A stretch of DNA of 64,000 nucleotides from positions 351,597 through 415,596 of the forward strand of contig NZ_JAERQE010000001.1 of assembly GCF_016734765.1 (NCBI RefSeq). The letters are read 5' to 3'. Shown here in pieces: positions 1 through 11,207 of this stretch. Position numbers and translations under genes: made by a program. Each line of letters opens with the position of its first letter. Position 1 is the first letter of the stretch. Source of the stretch: Microvirga soli (GTDB lineage Bacteria; Pseudomonadota; Alphaproteobacteria; Rhizobiales; Beijerinckiaceae). The notes under the pieces were generated by a model. That model was not told where the DNA came from, searched no databases, and saw only the letters and a program-made list of their open reading frames with translations.

Positions 1-2
1 AG

Positions 3-2424
<2,422 letters not shown>

Positions 2425-2654
2425 CACACGCTTCGATGGGAATGGTGTCCGTCGCAAATATTCGGAAACTCACCACAAAGCGCAACCGATGCATGAGACT
2501 CGAGTTCAACGGCAACAGGAGCCTCATCCGGCTGAAGTTCGCCGACGACAACATCAAGGCGTGCGGGGCCGTCCTGGTCTGCGCCGATGTTGATTGCTCG
2601 TGACGTGCACGGGTCCGGCATTCGGTAGCAAAGACCACCAGACCTGATCCTGCC

Positions 2655-2694
2655 CGTCATGTAGTCTCCGTCTGGAGTCGGAGACTACATGACG
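2655..2694. terminator. Perfect 16-bp inverted repeat, terminator-like hairpin
   Basis: CGTCATGTAGTCTCCG and its exact complement are separated by the 8-base loop TCTGGAGT. The hairpin lies 20 bases past the stop of the leftward AIPR gene, so it probably ends that operon. It lacks an obvious T tract on either side, so intrinsic termination is not certain. The rest of the 2425-2714 interval shows no gene I can support. Confidence 0.55.
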
Positions 2695-2714
2695 CGGAAG
2701 AAGAACGCGTCCCC

Positions 2715-5387
2715 TTACGACGTGCCGTTCCCGTCAACATAAGTCCGAAATGCCTCCATCGCCCACTTCGCCTGCTTTGCAGATGGGCTCCGCTCCCAAT
2801 CGCCAAGTCCATACTCTCCCATGGTCTTGGCGATTCCAGCCAACTTCCAATGGATCTGTTTACTCTTCTTGCCCCACTCGGCAACCTTGAACCAGGTTGT
2901 GGCTTCGATCTTCCGAACCTCCGCGATCAAGGCGAGATCCTCGCTGGTGAGACCATCTCGGCGGTCGATCACCACTCCACCCCGCGTTTCCACAGCAACC
3001 GTGTGAGTCGACAACTCAGGGGGGAGTTCCCTGGGTATGTCGAGGGCAATGTCGCGCATATGCTCCCAGCACTTGTCTTTCTTTGCCCACTCGCTCGGCA
3101 TCTTCGGCTCGGCGCTTTTCCTCAACTCTCGGTCAATCACAACAACCCATTCCAAGAGCATTGCTGACAATGCCTTCGAAATATCCTGCTGTGCCCAGAT
3201 TGCCTCAAAATCGATTCGTCCTCCCGTTTTCCAAGCCAAGATACTAACAGTGTAGGCGGCGATATTCGCTTGGTACGCCGGGAACTTGGCCTTCTTGACG
3301 ATGGCTAATACAGAGCGGAACAAAATTGCCTTTGCAACATAAGCACGGAACCAAGCTTGGTCAGGCTCGAACCCTGCCGGATAGCGGTCCTTTAGCGCCT
3401 GCATGAAAAAAGCGAAGTTCTTCTGATTTCCGAAGCTAACCAAATGCGGGTATCCGTCCCATGCATTCAGGTACTTAGCCAAGTCCGTTTTGGCAAAGCG
3501 CCGGTCCTTCGGCGTCTCTGCTGCGAATCTCCGCTGCTGGTCCTTTGAGAATGAGACCTTCAATTCAGCCGCGGAATAGCTTCCACGTGCTCGCTCGTAG
3601 AACCAGCGGCCCCGGCCATCTGGAAGCCACGTATTGTTCGCAAGTCCCTCAACCTTGATGTGGAACGGATCATTTGCCGAGAAATCAGCAGGTTGAACAG
3701 TGTTCTGCGAGTTCGCTGACCGCGATACCGCAGCTACCATTGTATTCAAATCGCCATGGGCTACACGGATGATCTTTGCAGGGACCATGATCTCGTCCAG
3801 CCGTGCACTGTCCTTCTTGCGCGCCCGATGTAGGCTGGCGGTCGTCTGGCCTCCATTAACAATCTGGAGCCCGCGAAGAGACCGGATTCTTATGGCACCT
3901 AGTGCTGCCTCTTCTATGTCAACGTCATCAACAGTTGCGACGATGCCATTGTTGTAAGCCAGGAACTGTTGCGGTTCCTCTAGGATTGTCTTCCGGAGCC
4001 CGGCATTTACACTCTTGCGGCCTCGTAGTCCCAGGAATGCCCGGACGTTCAGCTCAAGAAGGCGGGTTCCATACTTCTCATAGACGCTCGCAAGTACAGA
4101 GCCTGGTATGGCAGCGAGATAAGCATCGTAGCCCGCGGTATCACCGGAAGTTTTCAGGCAAGGAAGGCTCGCTCCCGACTCTGCTTCGAAATCGATCCAG
4201 ATGTCATCTCTGGTCAGACCCTCCCCAAGGATCTTGTGGATCCGTTCGATGCCATACAAATCTACGACAACCCTGGTGCCGTCACGCGTCTCCTTGATGT
4301 CTATGGATCTAAGTCCGGCTTGGGCATCAGAGAGGATAATCACGCGGAGGACACTGATCTTTTCGTGCGACTCGGATATCCGCCGCGCCAGATCGGATGC
4401 ATCCGTGTTGGAAGGTTCGATTCGGTCGTGCAGTCCCCTACAGCTACAATCGAAGAAGTTTACCGCCTCCCGAAAGGCCGTCGTCAATTCATCTTTGGTG
4501 AGATGTCGGGGCGGCAAGTCGCCAGTATAGATAGTGGTCACGAGGAGCAATCGCTCCTCATCCTCAGGCAGCGCGAAGCCCGTAATGCGGCACTTCTTGT
4601 TGCCAAATTTAACGTTCCCCTCCGGAATGTAGGTTGCGTTCTCGATGACGCCCTCTTCACCGAGCTTGTCGAGCATCTGTTTGGTGAACTCACGCTCGGA
4701 GTACAGCTCTCCGGTTTCCGATGTCCTGCCAGCCTCGACGTCATCGGCGAGTTGTCGAGCAAAGGCCTCTATAGCGTCCTCTACCTTCACCTGCCGGAGC
4801 GAGCGCGCGTCGGGGTTATGGGCCGTCTTCTCGAACTGCTGGGCAGTCGTCCCGCCGAGGTCCTCGTGACCAGCGGAGTGCACGGCGCTGAGGAGGGTCA
4901 GCGGCCCGTCGATCTGCGTCTCCTCACCGTTGCGGACCAGAACAGCCGGCTTGGCATAGACGTCCTGGAGCGAGATTGCGCGCTCGTCGAGCTTCTTGGC
5001 CTTCTGGCTGGCAATAAGTGCCTTGTCGAGAACAGCGCTCTGCGTCACTCCGCGCACGGTGCGCGAGAAGACATAGTCGCCCTCACGGACCTCGCCAGTC
5101 CAGCCGTGATCGAATTCGTTCGAGATCGCGTCGAGACGCTGGGCGATATAGGCCGCAGCCGCTGGACCCTTCTGCGGGTCCTCCAAGACGTCGGGGCACA
5201 GCGCGCCGGCAATCGCCGCCTGCTCCACCACCTTGCGGTCGTAGCGCGCGTGAAGGCTGTTCAGCACTTGGCGCACGAAGCAGGCCTCGTCGATCAGGCC
5301 CGCGAGCTGGTCGCCCTGGAGCGACACGCCGGATTCGAGGCGAAGCACCGCGCTCTCGAGGCCCGCATCAATGATTGAGGTGTCCAT
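2715..5387 (-). CDS. AIPR-family protein with N-terminal GyrB-derived domain
   Basis: A two-part protein of about 890 residues. Residues 8 to about 200 align without large gaps to the insert and tail of the GyrB at the start of this window; about three quarters of residues match by eye over the insert (for example [38 protein letters not shown]). The GyrB motif QRYKGLGEM is lost. The rest matches the AIPR (abortive infection phage resistance) family, with FLAYNNGIVATV and GLQIVNGGQTTASLHRA as signatures. It follows the PD-(D/E)XK gene by 13 bases and is last in the MORC-Z1-PDEXK-AIPR operon. AIPR proteins occur in such restriction-like operons; their biochemical role here is unknown. An upstream ATG at 5432 would add 15 residues and overlap the previous gene. 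Neither start has a strong ribosome binding site. Confidence 0.9.
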   Translation of the reverse strand: MDTSIIDAGLESAVLRLESGVSLQGDQLAGLIDEACFVRQVLNSLHARYDRKVVEQAAIAGALCPDVLEDPQKGPAAAAYIAQRLDAISNEFDHGWTGEVREGDYVFSRTVRGVTQSAVLDKALIASQKAKKLDERAISLQDVYAKPAVLVRNGEETQIDGPLTLLSAVHSAGHEDLGGTTAQQFEKTAHNPDARSLRQVKVEDAIEAFARQLADDVEAGRTSETGELYSEREFTKQMLDKLGEEGVIENATYIPEGNVKFGNKKCRITGFALPEDEERLLLVTTIYTGDLPPRHLTKDELTTAFREAVNFFDCSCRGLHDRIEPSNTDASDLARRISESHEKISVLRVIILSDAQAGLRSIDIKETRDGTRVVVDLYGIERIHKILGEGLTRDDIWIDFEAESGASLPCLKTSGDTAGYDAYLAAIPGSVLASVYEKYGTRLLELNVRAFLGLRGRKSVNAGLRKTILEEPQQFLAYNNGIVATVDDVDIEEAALGAIRIRSLRGLQIVNGGQTTASLHRARKKDSARLDEIMVPAKIIRVAHGDLNTMVAAVSRSANSQNTVQPADFSANDPFHIKVEGLANNTWLPDGRGRWFYERARGSYSAAELKVSFSKDQQRRFAAETPKDRRFAKTDLAKYLNAWDGYPHLVSFGNQKNFAFFMQALKDRYPAGFEPDQAWFRAYVAKAILFRSVLAIVKKAKFPAYQANIAAYTVSILAWKTGGRIDFEAIWAQQDISKALSAMLLEWVVVIDRELRKSAEPKMPSEWAKKDKCWEHMRDIALDIPRELPPELSTHTVAVETRGGVVIDRRDGLTSEDLALIAEVRKIEATTWFKVAEWGKKSKQIHWKLAGIAKTMGEYGLGDWERSPSAKQAKWAMEAFRTYVDGNGTS

Positions 5388-5400
5388 AGCGATTACACAT

Positions 5401-6393
5401 TCATACTGTAAGGAGGGTCCGGAGGGAGGCATCGTCCCGCCGGAATTGCATCAGTGAGCGTTCGTTCAACAGGTAGCTGGCATCCACCACCGCCGAAGGG
5501 ATCGTCGCGCGGGTAAGGCACGGGAAGCCTTCCAAGACCTCATAGCCGTAGAACTCGGCCACGTCGAAGCGTTCGCCGTACAGATGTGCGTCGACGTCCA
5601 GATACCCGGCGCGGAGAAGTGCCATCTCGAGATCAGCGGATACCGTTGGCGCATGCTTGGCGACGGATGACCGAACCGTGGCGACGAGCTCAGGTAATGT
5701 CCGCCCATTCGTTGTGGGCAGCAGACGGGGCCGCAGGATCACAAGTCGGCTGGCGTCTGGGATATCCAACTGGTCAACAGAGGATACATGTATCCGTCCA
5801 TCGGCTCCGGCTGCGGCCTTGACCTCAAAGTCGGTCGACGAGAAGACGAAATCATGAAGTCCTCGCGCCGGTCCTTGCCAAGCAAGCACGGTAGGTCCGT
5901 ATCCAGAAACGTCTGCGATCTGGGTTAGGCACACCAATTCGCCCATCAGCCCGATCTGCGCTTCGCGGCCGAGCCCTCTGCTACGCAACCGGAGACAGGC
6001 CTGCCAAGCATCCAAACGAGTCGTGAGTAGGTGCCAAGCACCCTCTATCCGTCCGCCGCCATCGACAACATCAACGAGGTCCGCAGCGAGTACCTCGAAC
6101 ACCTCCCGCAGTTCGCCGCGCTCAAGCGATACGACCGCGCGATAGCTGCGGCGCTCGAAATCTCGCTGTTCGATGACCGAAAGCCCATCGGCTTCGAAGC
6201 GTATCCTTGCCGAGGGGCCATCGTGTCCTGAGGACTCGAAGATGACAGTGAGGGCGTTATCCTCATGCCGAAGCGCCGCATAGCGCTGGAGGGGGGACGT
6301 CCCCTCAATGCGACGGGCACGCCACTGGCGTCCACCAGCCGGAACGTTCGCTAGGTTGGCCCAGAGCGCCCGCATCTCGTCCAATCTGGTCAT
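5401..6393 (-). CDS. PD-(D/E)XK motif protein (DUF4420-like)
   Basis: Putative nuclease of 330 residues belonging to the PD-(D/E)XK proteins found in MORC/Z1 restriction-like operons. The predicted active site is visible as GLHDFVF followed by TDFEVKAA, giving the Asp and Glu-x-Lys of the fold. It starts in an ATGA overlap with the Z1 gene upstream, which implies translational coupling. It is followed closely by the GyrB-AIPR gene. It probably supplies a DNA-cleaving activity of the system; substrate and modification dependence cannot be read from sequence. Confidence 0.85.
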   Translation of the reverse strand: MTRLDEMRALWANLANVPAGGRQWRARRIEGTSPLQRYAALRHEDNALTVIFESSGHDGPSARIRFEADGLSVIEQRDFERRSYRAVVSLERGELREVFEVLAADLVDVVDGGGRIEGAWHLLTTRLDAWQACLRLRSRGLGREAQIGLMGELVCLTQIADVSGYGPTVLAWQGPARGLHDFVFSSTDFEVKAAAGADGRIHVSSVDQLDIPDASRLVILRPRLLPTTNGRTLPELVATVRSSVAKHAPTVSADLEMALLRAGYLDVDAHLYGERFDVAEFYGYEVLEGFPCLTRATIPSAVVDASYLLNERSLMQFRRDDASLRTLLTV

Positions 6394-9140
6394 TCGTCGT
6401 CAACCCGGAGCTCAACAGTGTTGAATCTGTAGCGGACGGAACGCGCTTTGTCCGAGTCAGGGAAGCTGATAACGACGCCGAAGATCGGGAAATCGAACCC
6501 GACGCCAGCCTTCTTTGGGGATAGAGGATAGATCAGTAGTAATCCTCGCCGCGGGTCCCGCCCGCGTGCCTCGCGTATCTCTGGGCCGTCGGGATTTGAC
6601 TTGTGCTCCTTCTTTATCTTGTCACGTTTCCGATTTGTCGCATCGAGAGCCCAAGTAAACTCCTCCGGGGTCAGGTCCAATGCTTCGTCGCGAGGGCTGA
6701 GGAGCGTCCCGATGATGTAGCGATCGGAGCGCGGGCTGCTCCGAGGCTTGCGTTCGATCGTCGTGAAGGACCAGCCTTCAAAGGGCAGGACTTCGCCATC
6801 GCCGGCCAGGACGGCAACGGTCCATGTCGTAAGCTCCCCGATCGCGATTTGCTCCCGGATATACGTTGCGAGGCGATCGGCCACCAAGTCCCGCGCTTCC
6901 TCAGGGAAGGTCAAGCGACTCACAAATGACGCGACGGAAAGTCCGTCTACCCCGCTCCAGATGCGAGCCGATCCTGATGAACGTGCATTGGCTTTCGACG
7001 CAGAATTGGAGTCGCCCAATGAATTCAGGAACTGGATCACCTGGGTGGCGTTCGCAAGGTTTTCATCCCTGCCCGAAAAGAAGATCGTCTGGATCTTGCC
7101 CTCTCCGGCAAAGCTTACTTGGAATTCGCGCGAGTGCCGCATCTTGTTTGATGCGGTTACGGCCATGATCTCGTGCGACTTGATTCTCAGGCCATACTGC
7201 TCGGGTGTGGCCCCAAGGCGCGACATGGTATCGATGCGACTCCGCAGCTCCTCAGCAGCTCCGGCAACATGCCGGAACCAGAGCTGGAGGTCAGGGGTCA
7301 CAAAAAGGCGGCAGAGATCGATGTATCCGGGTCTGTACCCAAACCAACGCCCCATCTGCATAAGGCTGTCGTACATTTTCGAGGGCCGCAGGAAGTAGCT
7401 GACGGTCAGCCCTTCCAGGGTAAGCCCACGCGAAAGCTTGTCCCCGCCTATTGCGATGACACTGAGCCCATTATCTTCATTGCCCTCGTAATCGATCGCC
7501 GTCGGCGATGCGCTGTTCACGACGAGAGGCTTGATCTTTTCGACAGCCTCCAGAAGACAAGCGTCCACGGCCTCCCACGTGGTATTGGGGAGAGACGCCC
7601 CGATCGCGTGCTGACGGATGGCGTCGCTTGTGGGTTCGAAATCGGCAGTCCAGAGGTCCCTCAACTCGGCGGTCAGACGATCTCTGCCGACGCCATAGCG
7701 AAGTACCCGCTTTGCCTCGGTCAACCATTCGTCCACTTGGTCATAAACGCGCTGGTGGACATCCTTGAAGCGCGACACGTGGATCAGCATCGAGCTGTGC
7801 TTCCGTGATTGCCCACGGGCGGCACGTGCCGCGCAGGCCACGACGAAGGTCTTCAGTGCCGTTTCGAGGGACGGCGGAAGGCGATCTTCGCCCTGATATC
7901 GTGGTTTGAACTCCTTCTTATGACTTGCCGGGATCCAGCCCTCTCCATCCTGGTCAAGGGATCGGATCAACGGAAGAGGATCGTCGACTTCACCATCCTC
8001 ATCCGCGTCTATCCCGAAGACGACCCCGGGGCCAATATAATCGGATGGCGTAGGCAGATTCACGATGAAGCTACGCGGGAACAGATCCTCACCGTACTTT
8101 CGTGCGATCGCCTCATCATGGATCAGGATGTTCGCGAATGGCGTTGCCGTGTATCCGACATAGGCCGACCGATCGAACGCTTTCAGAAGACGGCGTATCT
8201 CACCATTGATCCTGCTCGGATCGTAATCCTCCGCCGGCACTCCATCCCCATCGAGCTCTGGATCTCCAGTATCAACCGAAGCCTGATCGGCTTCGTCGTC
8301 GATAACGAGCAGGGGGGCGCTAGAGGTATCCCCTCGAGGCGCCAGGATTTCGGTCACCCAGCTATTCAGGTTCCGCAGGATGCTGGCGTTCTTCTTGACC
8401 ACCAAAAGGAGCGGTCGCTGCTGAACTCCGGTTCCTGTCTGATCCGCAATCGAGCGTCGGAAATCGGACGTTTTGGTGGTAAGGTACTCCGCATGACAGG
8501 ATCCGTCGATCGCACCGACACCGATAGGCAAAGGCACTTGCCCGCGCTTAACCCGGGACGTGTCATAGCCTAGGAAGTCGCGATCAAGACGAGCTTGTGT
8601 CTGTCCCCGAAGGGCATTGTGCATTCCAGCAAGGACGATGATGAGCTTGTACCCTGCGTCCGCTGCCTTTGCGATCAGCCCGGCGTAGTTTGCGGTTTTC
8701 CCCGACTGGACATGGCCAACGACGAGCCCACGTCGATCCCATGGCCCCGGGCGTAGTGGATCCTCAAGAAGCTCCATTACGATATCAGTGGTCTCATCAA
8801 TCGCCGTGACGGCAGCGCTTGGCCATCTCAGTTCCTGGTCGAGGAAATCACGATACCGCCTGAAGAAGCGGCGCCCCTGCTTCCGATCGCCAAAGTACCA
8901 ATCCTGGTGTCCCGTCGGGTCTATGAGTGTTGTTGCTCTTCCGATCGTGACGGCCATCCGGGTTTCGATCTCTGAGACGATACGCTCCCTTGCCTCAGGG
9001 ACTAGGCCGAGGGTCTGGAACGCTCTCAGCATCTCATCGACCACAGTTTCGATCTCCGACCGCTCATAGGGGCCGTTCGGCTGTCGGAGCCTCAGCATCT
9101 GCTGAGCGGCTGAAGTGACTATGTCTTCTCCGGAGGTCAT
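6390..9140 (-). CDS. Z1-domain superfamily II helicase-like protein
   Basis: A 916-residue protein of the Z1 family, a helicase-fold protein found with MutL/MORC-like ATPases in restriction-like operons. Walker A is GHVQSGKTANYAG, Walker B is LLVIDDEADQ, and a late helicase motif is QMGRWFGYRPGY. SRGLTLEGLTVSYF is a further family-type motif. Start and stop both sit in ATGA overlaps with the neighbouring MORC-like and PD-(D/E)XK genes, so the three are co-translated. It likely couples ATP hydrolysis to DNA handling for the partner nuclease. That role is inferred from the family. Confidence 0.9.
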   Translation of the reverse strand: MTSGEDIVTSAAQQMLRLRQPNGPYERSEIETVVDEMLRAFQTLGLVPEARERIVSEIETRMAVTIGRATTLIDPTGHQDWYFGDRKQGRRFFRRYRDFLDQELRWPSAAVTAIDETTDIVMELLEDPLRPGPWDRRGLVVGHVQSGKTANYAGLIAKAADAGYKLIIVLAGMHNALRGQTQARLDRDFLGYDTSRVKRGQVPLPIGVGAIDGSCHAEYLTTKTSDFRRSIADQTGTGVQQRPLLLVVKKNASILRNLNSWVTEILAPRGDTSSAPLLVIDDEADQASVDTGDPELDGDGVPAEDYDPSRINGEIRRLLKAFDRSAYVGYTATPFANILIHDEAIARKYGEDLFPRSFIVNLPTPSDYIGPGVVFGIDADEDGEVDDPLPLIRSLDQDGEGWIPASHKKEFKPRYQGEDRLPPSLETALKTFVVACAARAARGQSRKHSSMLIHVSRFKDVHQRVYDQVDEWLTEAKRVLRYGVGRDRLTAELRDLWTADFEPTSDAIRQHAIGASLPNTTWEAVDACLLEAVEKIKPLVVNSASPTAIDYEGNEDNGLSVIAIGGDKLSRGLTLEGLTVSYFLRPSKMYDSLMQMGRWFGYRPGYIDLCRLFVTPDLQLWFRHVAGAAEELRSRIDTMSRLGATPEQYGLRIKSHEIMAVTASNKMRHSREFQVSFAGEGKIQTIFFSGRDENLANATQVIQFLNSLGDSNSASKANARSSGSARIWSGVDGLSVASFVSRLTFPEEARDLVADRLATYIREQIAIGELTTWTVAVLAGDGEVLPFEGWSFTTIERKPRSSPRSDRYIIGTLLSPRDEALDLTPEEFTWALDATNRKRDKIKKEHKSNPDGPEIREARGRDPRRGLLLIYPLSPKKAGVGFDFPIFGVVISFPDSDKARSVRYRFNTVELRVDDE

Positions 9141-10639
9141 GTTCGATTTCTCACTCGGAAATGGCGATCCAGTTTGGTCTTCAAGTCGGCGATGCGATCG
9201 AATGGGTCCATCCTCGATATCATCGGGACGGCTTCTTCGAATGGTATTCCTGCCTTGTGGAATGTCCTGACTATAGCCACGGCTTGGCCGATGAGTTCCG
9301 CCTCGTCAGCGGAAGCATCTTCAGCACCTGAGGGCGGTCCATGTTCAGTTACATCGAGCCATACCCGCTCGATCGGGACTGTCCGCTCGATAAGGCCGAG
9401 CAATGTATCAAGCATTTGGCCGTTCGCGCCTAAGCGCTTGCGAACGACATCGACGAGCTCATGATCACGCCTGATGAAGTATCTGCTGCCCATGTCGATT
9501 GATTTTACATCCCAGATCTTGGAAACCACCTGGGACTTCATACGTGGCCCATAGGCACCACGATGCACGAATACCTCCCGTGCGCGCTTACGCACGTCCT
9601 CAGCGATCCGCTGAAGTTCAGGGCGGACAGCATCAGGTGGGCGAGCCGTAGACTTGCGGACATCAATGCGCCAATCCTTGTCAGCAGCATTTGTGATGTC
9701 GACCCGTATCCTAGCGAGGCGGCTTGGCTCGTCTCGCGTCCAAGCCCTTCCACGTCCAAGACCAAGCCACCCCCCAGCGATCAGCAATCGCTTTGCACGA
9801 TAGACGTAGAATCCTTGCTGCGCATTCCACCCCTCGGGTCCACCGCCTTTCTCAAAATCGCTATCGGTCTTGAAGCGATCCCTGTGCGGCAGGATGAATC
9901 CTTGGACCTTGATGAGCCCCCCGGGAGCCCGCAGTGGCTGTTCGGGTGAGGGAATGGTGGATTCATACGATCTCAGAAACGGATCCCAGCCCTTCAGAGG
10001 GGTGCCATTAAGGGAGATCACGATCCGTCGGGCGTCACCGTCAAGAAAACGCTGGAATACCATCTCAAGATGAAAATGAAGCAGTTCCAGGTCGCGAAGG
10101 AACGCCCCCCGACTGGGCTTATCCTCCTCGCGACCGAAATCAACCTTCTCCCAGAGAACAAGCGTGCCCGAAGCTCTGCTCTTCAACTTTTCTAGTGCGG
10201 GTGCAGGACCGGAATATTCGTTCTCCAGTATCTCCCATCGTCCGCCTGCACCATTAACATGGTCGACATCCCATGCCATGATATTACGTTGGTCTCCGGC
10301 CTTTGAGGCGACGGTCAGACGTCGACACTGGGACAGGGACGCAGTCTTAAGGCCAAGACCAAACCTTCCCAAGTCGCTACTGGCGCGGGCTGCCTGCGGT
10401 CCAGCCCCGCCGAAGCGGAGGGCCTCGATCATCTGATCCGATCCAATCCCTGCCCCATCATCGAGGATCGTCATGACCGGCTCACCCCGGTTCCAGTCGA
10501 AGTCTATTTCGATATGAACTGCGCCCGCCGATATGCTGTTATCCACCAAGTCAGCCACGGCTGTGTCCAAGGAGTATCCGACACCCCTCAGGGAGTTCAT
10601 GAGTGCAGAAGCGGAAGGAGGTACGTCCCGGGCTGGCAA
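9137..10639 (-). CDS. MORC/MutL-like GHKL ATPase
   Basis: A 500-residue protein with an N-terminal GHKL ATPase fold. Motifs are TAVADLVDNSISAG (N box), ILDDGAGIGSDQ, and LGRFGLGLKTASLSQC. These place it with the MutL/MORC-like ATPases of prokaryotic restriction-like systems, thought to act as ATP-driven clamps on DNA. It is the first gene of a leftward operon with Z1, PD-(D/E)XK and AIPR genes. The start is probably TTG, because an internal ATG 39 bases later would remove the conserved PPSASALMNSLR segment. No clear ribosome binding site was seen. The promoter should lie in the roughly 100 bases between this gene and the divergent Vsr gene. Confidence 0.88.
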   Translation of the reverse strand: MPARDVPPSASALMNSLRGVGYSLDTAVADLVDNSISAGAVHIEIDFDWNRGEPVMTILDDGAGIGSDQMIEALRFGGAGPQAARASSDLGRFGLGLKTASLSQCRRLTVASKAGDQRNIMAWDVDHVNGAGGRWEILENEYSGPAPALEKLKSRASGTLVLWEKVDFGREEDKPSRGAFLRDLELLHFHLEMVFQRFLDGDARRIVISLNGTPLKGWDPFLRSYESTIPSPEQPLRAPGGLIKVQGFILPHRDRFKTDSDFEKGGGPEGWNAQQGFYVYRAKRLLIAGGWLGLGRGRAWTRDEPSRLARIRVDITNAADKDWRIDVRKSTARPPDAVRPELQRIAEDVRKRAREVFVHRGAYGPRMKSQVVSKIWDVKSIDMGSRYFIRRDHELVDVVRKRLGANGQMLDTLLGLIERTVPIERVWLDVTEHGPPSGAEDASADEAELIGQAVAIVRTFHKAGIPFEEAVPMISRMDPFDRIADLKTKLDRHFRVRNRT

Positions 10640-10737
10640 AGAAAAGGACTCGTAAACGGAAGGAGCGTGAAGCAGTCGCCACGACGATAGAAGCTAATCT
10701 TCTGGAAGACGAGATCCCCCCGCCTCGCAAGGACGTC

Positions 10738-11136
10738 ATGTCCGTGGAAAAGCGGTCCGCCTTGATGTCGCGTATCCGCGGGAAGGATACCAAGCCGGAA
10801 CTTGCGGTTGGCGCCATGCTGTCAGTGATGGGGCTCAGACCCGAGTCCCATCCTCGGGATCTGCCAGGCAGGCCAGACTTCGTTCTGCGCGATTTACGGC
10901 TGGCCATCTTTGTCGATGGTGATTTCTGGCACGGATGGCGCTTCCCGTCCTGGGAGCACAAACTTAGTCCGTTCTGGGCTGAGAAAATCGGAAAGAACCG
11001 AGCGCGCGATCGCCGGAACTTCGCGAAGCTGCGGAGGAGAGGATGGACCGTAGTCAGGGTCTGGGAGCATCAACTGAAGAAAAATCCGGAGCAGGTTGCT
11101 GACAGGATCAGAACCTTGGTCTCTGCCAACCAATGA
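10738..11136 (+). CDS. vsr: Very short patch repair (Vsr) endonuclease
   Basis: A mismatch endonuclease of 132 residues. The Vsr family nicks next to T:G mismatches made by deamination of 5-methylcytosine. Family motifs are MSRIRGKDTKPEL, GRPDFVLRDLRLAIFVDGDFWHG and WTVVRVWEHQLKKNPE. The start chosen is ATG before SVEKRSALM, as in the family. A longer frame opens upstream but would overlap the divergent MORC gene and has a low-complexity basic leader. The next gene is a cytosine methyltransferase, the usual partner, 71 bases downstream. Confidence 0.92.
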   Translation: MSVEKRSALMSRIRGKDTKPELAVGAMLSVMGLRPESHPRDLPGRPDFVLRDLRLAIFVDGDFWHGWRFPSWEHKLSPFWAEKIGKNRARDRRNFAKLRRRGWTVVRVWEHQLKKNPEQVADRIRTLVSANQ

Positions 11137-11207
11137 CGCGGCGAAAAAGAATTGGATATTTGGGCATCCCACCTGGCATTCCCCAGCAGGGATGATAGGG
11201 GTGGCCC

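Noticed and set aside
4236..5378. 380-codon forward frame opposite the GyrB-AIPR gene
   Set aside because: Antisense shadow of the strongly supported reverse-strand gene; its length reflects GC-rich codon bias.
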